Below, in pieces: positions 1 to 6,544 of a stretch of DNA of 13,870 nucleotides. A program made the position numbers and the translations under genes. Numbering within the stretch: position 1 is the first letter of the stretch; the number at the start of each line of letters is the position of its first letter. The notes beneath the pieces are model-generated. The model worked only from the letters and a program-made list of their open reading frames with translations, was not told the DNA's origin and did no database searches. This DNA comes from Spirochaeta sp. (GTDB lineage: Bacteria; Spirochaetota; Spirochaetia; DSM-27196; Alkalispirochaetaceae): NCBI GenBank assembly GCA_007117185.1, contig SKHA01000060.1:1-13870 (forward strand). Reading direction: 5' to 3'.

Positions 1-1167
1 CTGTTCAGCACCCACGAACAGGCCGGCTCGGGTCTGATCTACTGGCACCCCCTGGGATCGCGCATTCGCATCGCTATCGAGGACTTCTGGCGGGAAGAGC
101 ACCGCAAAGGGGGGTACGAGATGCTCTTTACCCCTCACGTGGGCAAGAGCTGGCTCTGGGAGACCTCGGGACACCTGGATTTCTACAAGGAAAACATGTA
201 CTCCCCCATGGAGCTGGACAACGCGGAGTACTTTGCCAAGCCGATGAACTGCCCCTTTCATATCATGATCTACCAGACGGACAAACGCAGCTACCGTGAC
301 CTGCCGCTGCGCTGGGGCGAGCTGGGGACGGTGTATCGCTACGAGCGCAGCGGGGTGCTCCACGGCCTGCTGCGGGTGCGCGGATTCACCCAGGACGATG
401 CCCACATCTTCTGTACCCCCGACCAGGTGGAGGATGAGATCCTGGAGGTGCTGCGGTTCAGTATGAACATCTGGCACGCCTTCGGTTTTGAGAAGATCAA
501 GGCGTACCTCTCTACGCGGCCGGAAAAGGCGGTAGGGGACCCCGCCGACTGGGATCGCGCGACGGTGAGCCTGAAGAAGGCCCTGGAGCTGGAGGGGATG
601 CCCTACGAGGTGGACGAAGGGGGTGGCGCGTTCTACGGCCCCAAGATCGACCTGAAGATCCAGGACGCTCTTGGCCGGGAGTGGCAGATGACCACCATTC
701 AGTTTGACTTCAATCTGCCCGAGCGCTTCGGGATGACCTTTGTGGATCGCGATGGCAAGGAAAAGCGACCGTACATGGTGCACCGGGCGCTGCTGGGGTC
801 GCTGGAGCGCTTCTTCGGGGTTCTGATTGAGCACTACGGCGGGGCGTTCCCGGTGTGGCTGGCGCCGGTTCAGGCGGTAGTGGTTCCGGTGGCACCGGCG
901 TTCGACCAGTACGCTGCCAGCGTAGCCGAGCGCCTCTTCCGCAGCGGCTACCGGGTCGAGGCGGACGTTTCGGACAACCGGATGAACGCCAAAATTCGCG
1001 AGGCCCAGCAGCGCAAGGTTCCGTACATGCTGGTGGTGGGAGAGCAGGAGGAGCAGAGTGGGGGGGTCAGCCTGCGCACCCGCAGCGGTGAGCGTCCCGG
1101 GGCGATGTCCCTGGAGGACTTTGAGGCGTTCATGACTGAACGAATCAAGAGCAAGGAGACCCTGTGA
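1..1167 (+). CDS. thrS: Threonine--tRNA ligase, 5'-truncated by the window edge
   Basis: Class II aminoacyl-tRNA synthetase that charges tRNA-Thr in the cytoplasm. The frame is open from base 1, so the visible 388 residues are the catalytic core plus the anticodon-binding domain; the start and any TGS/editing domains lie upstream of the window. Visible marks are the family block WLWETSGHLDFYK (about residues 51-63), motif 2 around RYERSG...RVRGFTQDDAHIF, and the three zinc ligands that select threonine: Cys84 (MNCPFH), His135 (DDAHIF) and His261 (MVHRALLGS). The last ~100 residues, from about FPVWLAPVQ, are the anticodon-binding domain. The TGA stop overlaps the GTG start of the next gene by 4 nt, so the two are probably co-transcribed and translationally coupled. 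Identification is very secure. Confidence 0.97.
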   Translation: MFSTHEQAGSGLIYWHPLGSRIRIAIEDFWREEHRKGGYEMLFTPHVGKSWLWETSGHLDFYKENMYSPMELDNAEYFAKPMNCPFHIMIYQTDKRSYRDLPLRWGELGTVYRYERSGVLHGLLRVRGFTQDDAHIFCTPDQVEDEILEVLRFSMNIWHAFGFEKIKAYLSTRPEKAVGDPADWDRATVSLKKALELEGMPYEVDEGGGAFYGPKIDLKIQDALGREWQMTTIQFDFNLPERFGMTFVDRDGKEKRPYMVHRALLGSLERFFGVLIEHYGGAFPVWLAPVQAVVVPVAPAFDQYAASVAERLFRSGYRVEADVSDNRMNAKIREAQQRKVPYMLVVGEQEEQSGGVSLRTRSGERPGAMSLEDFEAFMTERIKSKETL

Positions 1168-2708
1168 GTGCTCTGAAAGAACTGCGGGGACTTGACCGGG
1201 AGGCACGCCTGCTGGAGCACGTGGCCGCAACGATGAGCTGGGACCAGGAGACGTACATGCCCGAAGGGGCGGTGGACGAGCGGGCGGCACAACAGTCGCT
1301 CCTGCAGGGACTCATTCACGAACGCACCTCCTCCCAGCGCGTTGGTGAGCTTCTGGGCAGATGGCTCCATGACCCTCGGGCTCAGTGGCCCGCCCAGGGG
1401 GTTTCCCGGACGGACGGCGAAGACCTGAGCGAGGTTGACCTGGCCTTTATTCGCGAAAAACACCGGCAATACCGCCACGCAGTCAGCCTTCCCGAGCGTC
1501 TGGTCCGGGAGATGGCCGAAACCGCCAGCCGCAGCCAGAACGAGTGGGTTCTGGCACGAAAAGAGAACGACTTCAGCCGCTTCAAGCCGTGGCTGGAGAA
1601 GCTGATCATCCTTAACCGGGAGACGGCGGACTGTCTCGGATACTCCGGGGTTCGTTACGACGCCCTGTTGGACCAGTACGAGCCGGGGGTCAGCACAGCG
1701 GAAGTGAAGGATGTCTTTGCCTCCCTGCGTAAATCCCTTGTCTCGCTGGTGCAGCGCATCTCTGCGGCAGAGCAACCTGACGGGTCATTCCTGGAGCAGC
1801 CCTTCCCGGTACCGCAACAGGTCACCTTTAACGAAGAGGTGATGACTGCTCTGGGGTATGACCTCAGGCGGGGCCGGATGGACCGCTCAGCCCACCCGTT
1901 TACCACCACCCTGGGGTCGGATGATGTGCGCATCACCACCCGCTACGACGAAAAGCTGCTCACCTCGGCACTCTTTTCCACGATTCACGAGGTGGGGCAC
2001 GCGCTGTACGAACTGGGGGTGGGGGAGGAGCTGCGGGGAACGCTCCTTGCAGAGGGCACCTCGTTGGGAATCCACGAGTCCCAGTCACGGATGTGGGAAA
2101 ACATGATCGGACGCAGCAAACCCTTCTGGCAGCACTGGCTGCCCCGGCTGCAGCAGATCTTTCCCTCAGAGCTCAAGAATGTGGATCTGGAGCGGTTCTA
2201 CCGGGCCATCAACCGGGTGGCCCCCTCGTTGATTCGTGTTGAAGCGGACGAGGTGACCTACAGTCTGCATATTATCATGCGATTCGAGTTGGAGCAGGCG
2301 CTTATCTCCGGGGACCTCAGTACCGGCGACCTTCCCGGAGCGTGGCGGGAGAAGAGCCGGGATCTCCTGGGTGTGGTTCCCGATACAGACGCCCAGGGGG
2401 TGTTGCAGGACGTACACTGGTCTATGGGAGCGTTCGGCTACTTCCCGACCTACGCCTTGGGAAATCTCTACGCGGCACAGTTTCTGAACGTGATGGAGCG
2501 TGACCTGCCGCTGTTCCGGGAGTCGGTGGCGCAGGGCAATACGGCTCCCGTGCTTGACTGGTTGCGTCGGAACATTCACCGCTACGGACGTGTACGGAGT
2601 GCGGCGGAACTGGTGCAGCAGATCACCGGTGGGCCGCTGGACCCGGCACCGTTTGTAGCCTATCTTGAGAAGAAATACGGAGAGTTGTACCGGCTCCAGG
2701 GGGGGTAA
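1164..2708 (+). CDS. M32-family (Taq-type) metallocarboxypeptidase
   Basis: A 514-residue cytoplasmic zinc carboxypeptidase of family M32, removing C-terminal residues from peptides; the length is normal for the family. The zinc site is intact: HEVGH at residues 275-279 and the third ligand Glu305 in the HESQSR block. The family signatures around TTTLGSDDVRITTRY and IRVEADEVTYSLHIIMRFE are also present. The GTG start at 1164 overlaps the thrS stop (GTGA). It has a good Shine-Dalgarno AAGGAG at 1153-1158, 5 nt upstream, which fixes the start. The C-terminus lies in a run of seven G (2699-2705) directly before the TAA. Its role here is inferred to be general peptide turnover; nothing ties it to thrS beyond the overlap. 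Confidence 0.95.
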   Translation: MSALKELRGLDREARLLEHVAATMSWDQETYMPEGAVDERAAQQSLLQGLIHERTSSQRVGELLGRWLHDPRAQWPAQGVSRTDGEDLSEVDLAFIREKHRQYRHAVSLPERLVREMAETASRSQNEWVLARKENDFSRFKPWLEKLIILNRETADCLGYSGVRYDALLDQYEPGVSTAEVKDVFASLRKSLVSLVQRISAAEQPDGSFLEQPFPVPQQVTFNEEVMTALGYDLRRGRMDRSAHPFTTTLGSDDVRITTRYDEKLLTSALFSTIHEVGHALYELGVGEELRGTLLAEGTSLGIHESQSRMWENMIGRSKPFWQHWLPRLQQIFPSELKNVDLERFYRAINRVAPSLIRVEADEVTYSLHIIMRFELEQALISGDLSTGDLPGAWREKSRDLLGVVPDTDAQGVLQDVHWSMGAFGYFPTYALGNLYAAQFLNVMERDLPLFRESVAQGNTAPVLDWLRRNIHRYGRVRSAAELVQQITGGPLDPAPFVAYLEKKYGELYRLQGG

Positions 2709-3537
2709 CACCGTCGCCGGCGTACTGGACAATCCATTCTTCTATCTCTTCGTTGCCGGTTGTTTCACCGGGGTTCTCCTCGGTCTCGGTGGGTTTCGTC
2801 TGCGTCGGGCACGCCGACCCCTGCGATATCGCTCGCAGCGGCGCTTCCTTGTTCCAGCCATTCTTGTGGTCTTGGTGGCCATCGCCGGCGGGTTCTTTTT
2901 TGCGGACATTACGCTGGTATCGATCTACTGGCGCTGGGGGATCGCCCTGGCGGTCTTCCCGATGGTTGTGGTGTGGGTCTTTCTGCTCCTTCCGCGAAGA
3001 TGGTGGAGCTGGGGCGTACGGGTGTTGCTGCTGACGCTGGTCCTGTTGCCGGCGGCCAGTGGATGGCTCTGGCGTTCCGGTCATGATCCCCTGCGGGGGA
3101 CGGTGACGTTCCGGCTGGATATGCCTGACGAGCGGACCGAGGTGGTCCTGGGCGGTCACGACAGCCCCGGGGACGCTCTTCGATTTCTCACAGTTCCAGG
3201 AAATCCTTCTTCAGAGCAGCAACTGATCCCCCGGGATGCGGTGATTATGGTGTACGCGCAGGTGCAGGAGCGGATCCCCCCGTTGTGGTGGTGGTATCCG
3301 CCACGACAGCTGATTTCCCTCGGGTTGGAGCATTCAGAGGTACTCATTTTGGCTCAGGAGCGGGAGAGTCCACCGGCGTTCCTGGCGGCGCTGATCGATC
3401 GATTCTCCCTGGTCGGCGAGAACGAAGTGACGGCGCGGCTACCCGAACAGTCTGAAGAGTGGTTGCAACCAGGCGCGTATCAGATTACCTGGGACTCTCA
3501 ACGTAATACCCTTTCAGGCCGATACACAGGGAGATGA
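2665..3537 (+). CDS. Unrecognised four-TM membrane protein with extracytoplasmic C-terminal domain
   Basis: I do not recognise this family. If the TTG at 2665 is used, the protein is 290 aa and starts inside the end of the M32 gene. No ATG or GTG lies in frame before the first membrane helix, and CTG at 2725 is the only other candidate. Neither has a convincing Shine-Dalgarno, so the start is unsettled and may depend on coupling to the upstream gene. Hydrophobic segments lie at about residues 25-43, 61-79, 86-109 and 117-136. The Arg-rich loop after the first helix (RLRRARRPLRYRSQRR) should be cytoplasmic, which puts the C-terminal ~150 residues outside the membrane. That domain has no cysteines or motif I can name, but holds a WWWYPP stretch near 208-213. 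The stop overlaps the next gene (ATGA), so it sits in the M32-to-WGR-like operon. Confidence 0.8.
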   Translation: MRRNTESCTGSRGGNTVAGVLDNPFFYLFVAGCFTGVLLGLGGFRLRRARRPLRYRSQRRFLVPAILVVLVAIAGGFFFADITLVSIYWRWGIALAVFPMVVVWVFLLLPRRWWSWGVRVLLLTLVLLPAASGWLWRSGHDPLRGTVTFRLDMPDERTEVVLGGHDSPGDALRFLTVPGNPSSEQQLIPRDAVIMVYAQVQERIPPLWWWYPPRQLISLGLEHSEVLILAQERESPPAFLAALIDRFSLVGENEVTARLPEQSEEWLQPGAYQITWDSQRNTLSGRYTGR

Positions 3538-3851
3538 TGGTCACCCTCTACCGGCCCCAGCCCGACGGCAGTACCCGCTACCTCACCTTCACCGACCGCC
3601 AGGGTAACCTCTTCGGGTACCTCACCCTGACGGTAACCGAGGGTCGGGACTTCTTTCTCACCCGGGAACGACACCACACCTACGACAGTGAGGGAGAACT
3701 GCAGCAGGCGCTGCGAAAGATGATTGATCGGCGACTTCGCCGGGGATACAGCGTGCTGTACTCCTGGTTTGGCGACAGTCGCTACACCGCGGTGGAACGG
3801 CGGATTGAACGATCGCTGGAGGATGATACCGTCCGGCACGGAAACGGCTGA
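3534..3851 (+). CDS. Small WGR-like domain protein
   Basis: A 105-aa protein (104 aa if it starts at the second of two adjacent ATGs, 3537). AGGGAG at 3528-3533 touches the first ATG but lies 3 nt from the second, which slightly favours 3537. The pattern is N-terminal beta strands (RYLTFTDRQGNLFGYLTLTV), then a Gly-Arg at residues 37-38 where WGR domains carry Trp-Gly-Arg. A Tyr-Asp turn and a basic amphipathic helix ending in LRRGY (residues 53-72) follow. This matches the layout of WGR domains, which bind nucleic acid in PARP-type and bacterial proteins, but the Trp is missing (TEGRD), so the assignment is by pattern only. It overlaps the upstream membrane gene by 4 nt. Function unknown; cytoplasmic, with no signal peptide. 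Confidence 0.78.
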   Translation: MMVTLYRPQPDGSTRYLTFTDRQGNLFGYLTLTVTEGRDFFLTRERHHTYDSEGELQQALRKMIDRRLRRGYSVLYSWFGDSRYTAVERRIERSLEDDTVRHGNG

Positions 3852-3873
3852 CTGTACCAACTGTAACAACCGG

Positions 3874-3902
3874 TTGACATCGTTCCAGCGGCGGTTCAGA
3901 AT
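3874..3902 (+). promoter_or_regulatory. Candidate sigma-70-type promoter for pgsA
   Basis: A perfect -35 TTGACA (3874-3879) lies 17 bp from a -10-like CAGAAT (3897-3902, 4 of 6 consensus). The expected transcription start is about 3909-3910, on the GTG start codon of the downstream gene, so the transcript could be leaderless. The pair is in the only gap (57 nt) of this gene string. Seen by eye only; upstream read-through could also supply the gene. Confidence 0.45.
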
Positions 3903-3908
3903 TGCCCT

Positions 3909-4493
3909 GTGAACATCGCCAACGCTCTGACCTCTTTACGAATTGTTCTGAGTCCCGTCTTTTTTGTTGTCGCGTACCTTCCGGTCTGGGGTGGTCAGCG
4001 ATTTGCTCCGGTGAGTATGATACTGTTGTGGGTACTCTTCGTGCTGATCGAGGTCTCTGATGTGCTTGACGGGGCCGTTGCCCGCGCGCAGGGGATCGTC
4101 TCGGACCTTGGTAAACTTCTGGATCCCTTCTCCGACGTGATCAGTCGCCTCACCTACTTCATCGTCTTCGCGGCGTTTTCCATCATGCCGGTGTGGATGT
4201 TTCTGCTCATCATGTACCGGGAGGTGGGTATCATCTTTGTACGCATGATGATGATACGTGACGGCGTAGCCCTTGCTGCTCGCACAGGGGGTAAGACCAA
4301 GGCGGTGATGTACGCCATCAGCGCCGGTCTGGGGCTGCTTATGCTTTGGCAGGTGCGTCTTGGAGGCCTGCACGTCCTGATGCCCGCGCTGCCCTGGGTA
4401 GTACTGGGGTCATTTCTGCTCTCGGTGGTCCTCGCCTGGGCCAGCTTCGTGGACTATCTGATCATTCTGGTTCGCCACTACCGTACTAAATAG
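3909..4493 (+). CDS. pgsA: CDP-alcohol phosphatidyltransferase (phosphatidylglycerophosphate synthase type)
   Basis: A 194-aa integral membrane enzyme that joins a CDP-diacylglycerol lipid to an alcohol; the PgsA type uses glycerol-3-phosphate to make phosphatidylglycerophosphate for anionic phospholipids. The full family signature D-x2-DG-x2-AR-x8-G-x3-D-x3-D is present, with Asp51, Asp54, Gly55, Ala58, Arg59, Gly68, Asp72 and Asp76. About six hydrophobic segments surround it. The N-terminus MNIANALTSLRI is the usual amphipathic opening of PgsA proteins, which supports the GTG start at 3909 even though no Shine-Dalgarno precedes it. A candidate promoter lies just upstream. Acceptor specificity (glycerol-phosphate, inositol or serine) cannot be settled from the signature; PgsA is the best guess by size and N-terminus. 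Confidence 0.85.
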   Translation: MNIANALTSLRIVLSPVFFVVAYLPVWGGQRFAPVSMILLWVLFVLIEVSDVLDGAVARAQGIVSDLGKLLDPFSDVISRLTYFIVFAAFSIMPVWMFLLIMYREVGIIFVRMMMIRDGVALAARTGGKTKAVMYAISAGLGLLMLWQVRLGGLHVLMPALPWVVLGSFLLSVVLAWASFVDYLIILVRHYRTK

Positions 4494-4511
4494 TCCTACA
4501 TATTGGTAGGA
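4494..4511 (+). repeat. Inverted repeat after pgsA
   Basis: TCCTAC (4494-4499) and GTAGGA (4506-4511) form a perfect 6-bp stem with a 6-nt loop, 1 nt after the pgsA stop. No T-run follows directly (a 7-T tract begins only 28 nt later), so it is not a canonical intrinsic terminator. It could be a weak terminator, an mRNA 3'-end stabiliser or a protein-binding site for the glnA leader. Confidence 0.4.
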
Positions 4512-4556
4512 ATCAGAAAAAATACTCCCTGAAACGACGTTTTTTTCGAAAAGCCC

Positions 4557-4585
4557 TTTACACACTGCGTGATAACTCGTATTTT
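4557..4585 (+). promoter_or_regulatory. Candidate sigma-70-type promoter for glnA
   Basis: TTTACA (4557-4562, 5 of 6 to TTGACA) is spaced 17 bp from TATTTT (4580-4585, 4 of 6 to TATAAT). A T7 tract (4540-4546) and an AAAA run lie just upstream where an UP element would sit. A start near 4592 would give a leader of about 84 nt. No -24/-12 sigma-54 pattern was seen, so nitrogen control through that factor is not supported here. Confidence 0.5.
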
Positions 4586-4617
4586 ACACGACATAAATGT
4601 AGCAAACACAATGAACG

Positions 4618-4635
4618 ACCACCAAATGGGGTGGT
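4618..4635 (+). promoter_or_regulatory. Leader hairpin upstream of glnA
   Basis: ACCACC (4618-4623) and GGTGGT (4630-4635) form a perfect 6-bp inverted repeat around a 6-nt loop. It lies inside the predicted transcript and ends 28 nt before the glnA Shine-Dalgarno. It may be an operator or an mRNA structure; there is no sign of a known riboswitch class. Confidence 0.35.
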
Positions 4636-4663
4636 TAGTCACTTGGGTTTATCCAAACGGTAT

Positions 4664-4668
4664 GGAGG
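4664..4668 (+). promoter_or_regulatory. Ribosome binding site deciding the glnA start
   Basis: GGAGG lies 7 nt before the ATG at 4676 and 4 nt before the adjacent in-frame ATG at 4673. The 7-nt spacing favours 4676. It also argues against the longer in-frame GTG at 4631, which sits inside the leader hairpin. Confidence 0.75.
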
Positions 4669-4675
4669 TAGAATG

Positions 4676-6097
4676 ATGAGTGACATGACAGCCAAAGACG
4701 TGCTGGCCCTGATGAAGAAAGAAGACGTGAAGATCGTTGACTTCCGCTTCATGGACTTTCCGGGAATGCAGCAGCACTTCTCGGTTCCGGCGAGCCAGGT
4801 GGATGAGGACATCTTCACGGAGGGACTGGGTTTTGACGGCTCCAGCATTCGTGGATGGCAGGCGATTAACGAATCGGACATGCTGGTGATTCCGCAGCCT
4901 CAGACTGCGTTTATCGATCCGTTCATGGAGATCAAGACAATCGTCATGACCTGTAACATCGGAGATCCCATTACCGGAGAGAACTACACCCGGGACCCCC
5001 GCAACATCGCCCGGAAGGCCGTTGAGTATCTCAAGAGCTCCGGTATTGGCGACACCTGCTTTATCGGGCCGGAAGCGGAGTTTTTCGTCTTTGATGATGT
5101 CCGGTTCGACCAGAACGAGCACAGCGGATTCTACTTCCTGGACTCTACTGAAGGTCGGTGGAACTCCGGAAAAGATGAAAAGCCCAACCTGGGATACAAG
5201 CCCCGCTACAAGGAAGGCTACTTCCCCGTACCACCATCAGACGCTCTGCAGGATCTGCGAAGCGAGATGGTCGTCCTGATGGAGCAGGTGGGTCTCACCG
5301 TTGAAGCACACCACCACGAGGTTGCCACCGGTGGCCAGTGCGAAATTGACCTGCAATTTGCACCACTGCTGGAGATGGCCGACGCCATGACCAAGTACAA
5401 GTACGTGATCAAGAACACCGCCCGGAAGCACAACAAGACGGTCACCTTCATGCCCAAGCCGCTGTTCATGGATAACGGTAGCGGGATGCACACCCACCTT
5501 TCCATCTGGAAGAACGGGAAGAACCTCTTTTACGGAGATGGGTACGCCGGATTGTCCCAGATGGCACTGTACGCCATCGGTGGTATCCTCAAGCACGCGC
5601 CGGCCCTCCTGGCGATCACCAACCCCACCACCAACAGCTACAAGCGGCTGGTCCCGGGGTACGAGGCGCCGGTGAACCTGGCCTACAGCAGTCGTAACCG
5701 CAGCGCGGCGGTACGTATCCCCATGTACTCAACCAGTGAGAAGTCCAAGCGCTTCGAGTTCCGCTGCCCCGACCCCTCAAGCAACCCCTACCTGGGATTC
5801 AGCGCGATGTTGATGGCGGCGATCGACGGTATCGAGAACAAGATCGACCCGGGTAAGCCACTGGACCGCAACATCTACGATCTCAAGCCGGAAGAAGCGG
5901 CAGGGGTTCCCAAGACTCCCGGAAGCCTGCGGGCCGCCCTTGAAGCGCTGGCTGCGGATCACGAGTTCCTGCTTCGAGGCGACGTCTTCACCAAGGACGT
6001 TATCGAGACGTGGATCGAGTACAAGATGGAGAGCGAAGTGATGGCCCTGGACCTTCGGCCCCATCCGCACGAGTTCATGCTCTACTACGATATCTGA
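4676..6097 (+). CDS. glnA: Glutamine synthetase, type I
   Basis: A 473-aa cytoplasmic enzyme that makes glutamine from glutamate, ammonia and ATP, and assembles as a dodecamer in this family. Visible signatures are the DGSSIRGW latch (54-61), metal-ligand regions EAEFF (133-137), HHEV (213-216) and CEID (222-225), MDNGSGMHTHLS (265-276) with metal-binding His272, and NPTTNSYKRLVPGYEAP (316-332). The phosphate-binding arginines are near 340-347 and FEFR is at 360-363. Tyr401 in the NIYDLKPEEA context matches the adenylylation tyrosine of enterobacterial GSI-beta enzymes, so adenylylation control is possible but unproven. The chosen start gives the usual ~470 aa length. It is a single-gene unit with its own promoter and terminator. 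Confidence 0.97.
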   Translation: MSDMTAKDVLALMKKEDVKIVDFRFMDFPGMQQHFSVPASQVDEDIFTEGLGFDGSSIRGWQAINESDMLVIPQPQTAFIDPFMEIKTIVMTCNIGDPITGENYTRDPRNIARKAVEYLKSSGIGDTCFIGPEAEFFVFDDVRFDQNEHSGFYFLDSTEGRWNSGKDEKPNLGYKPRYKEGYFPVPPSDALQDLRSEMVVLMEQVGLTVEAHHHEVATGGQCEIDLQFAPLLEMADAMTKYKYVIKNTARKHNKTVTFMPKPLFMDNGSGMHTHLSIWKNGKNLFYGDGYAGLSQMALYAIGGILKHAPALLAITNPTTNSYKRLVPGYEAPVNLAYSSRNRSAAVRIPMYSTSEKSKRFEFRCPDPSSNPYLGFSAMLMAAIDGIENKIDPGKPLDRNIYDLKPEEAAGVPKTPGSLRAALEALAADHEFLLRGDVFTKDVIETWIEYKMESEVMALDLRPHPHEFMLYYDI

Positions 6098-6128
6098 TCT
6101 TTCTGAAGTGTAAGCTGCCAAGCAGCAC

Positions 6129-6159
6129 GCCCCGGCACCCGCGCCGGGGCCTTTTTTTT
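6129..6159 (+). terminator. Intrinsic terminator of glnA
   Basis: GCCCCGGC (6129-6136) and GCCGGGGC (6143-6150) form a perfect 8-bp GC stem with a 6-nt loop, followed by C and eight T (6152-6159). The T-run reaches into the stop codon (6158-6160) of the convergent minus-strand gene. Read on the minus strand the hairpin is not followed by T, so it terminates glnA only. Confidence 0.93.
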
Positions 6160-6544
6160 ATGCCTTGTCAGCAGGAATCGTGAAGTGGGGGGGGTCAAAC
6201 TGTTCTCCTCCCAGCCAGATATCGATCTGGGAACCGCCGTCGCGATGCCGCACTTCACCGTGTTTGACCTGCCAGCCTACCATCCCGAGCCGGGCGTGCC
6301 CCAGCGTTTCAAACCCGGTCATCGATCCGTAGTACCCTGCCAGCTCCGGTCGCTGCGTCTCGTGAAGCATCAGGTTCATCTCTTCGATCTCTTTGTCGGA
6401 CCGGACAATGTCGTCCAGGATCTTCAGGTGAAACCCGTCGTCTTCCAGGTGCAGCGAGATGACCAGCCGCTTGGGGTTCGCTTCAAGAATGTAGTGGCCC
6501 ACTTCGCCGATAAGGTGCAGGGCAAGCTCGTTTCGCTTTTTCAT
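6158..6544 (-). CDS. Small protein resembling a degenerate histidine-kinase-type ATPase fold
   Basis: A 128-aa cytoplasmic protein of unknown function. Its layout recalls a GHKL/HATPase domain: an N-terminal helix with Glu13 (LIGEVGHYIL), a strand pair RLVISLHLEDDGFHLKILDD (residues 26-45), a helical middle, LGMVG at 86-90 and a closing GGSQIDIWL. The Asn of the N-box is replaced by His17 and the G1 box after Asp44-Asp45 reads Ile-Val rather than Gly-x-Gly. If the fold is right, ATP binding is doubtful. This is by-eye pattern matching, not a firm family call. ATG at 6544 overlaps the upstream stop (ATGA) and has an AAGGAG-type site about 6 nt away, so it is coupled to the DUF1576 gene. A run of eight C on the coding strand (6187-6194) lies near its 3' end. 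Confidence 0.75.
   Translation of the reverse strand: MKKRNELALHLIGEVGHYILEANPKRLVISLHLEDDGFHLKILDDIVRSDKEIEEMNLMLHETQRPELAGYYGSMTGFETLGHARLGMVGWQVKHGEVRHRDGGSQIDIWLGGEQFDPPHFTIPADKA

Noticed and set aside
948..1775. Long minus-strand open frame (275 aa) across the thrS-M32 junction
   Set aside because: It is antisense to two securely identified genes, has low-complexity composition and no recognisable motif; it is a shadow of GC-rich coding sequence.
4631..4675. Longer glnA start at GTG 4631
   Set aside because: It lies within the ACCACC/GGTGGT hairpin, has no ribosome site, and adds residues absent from type I glutamine synthetases. GGAGG with ATG 4676 fits better.
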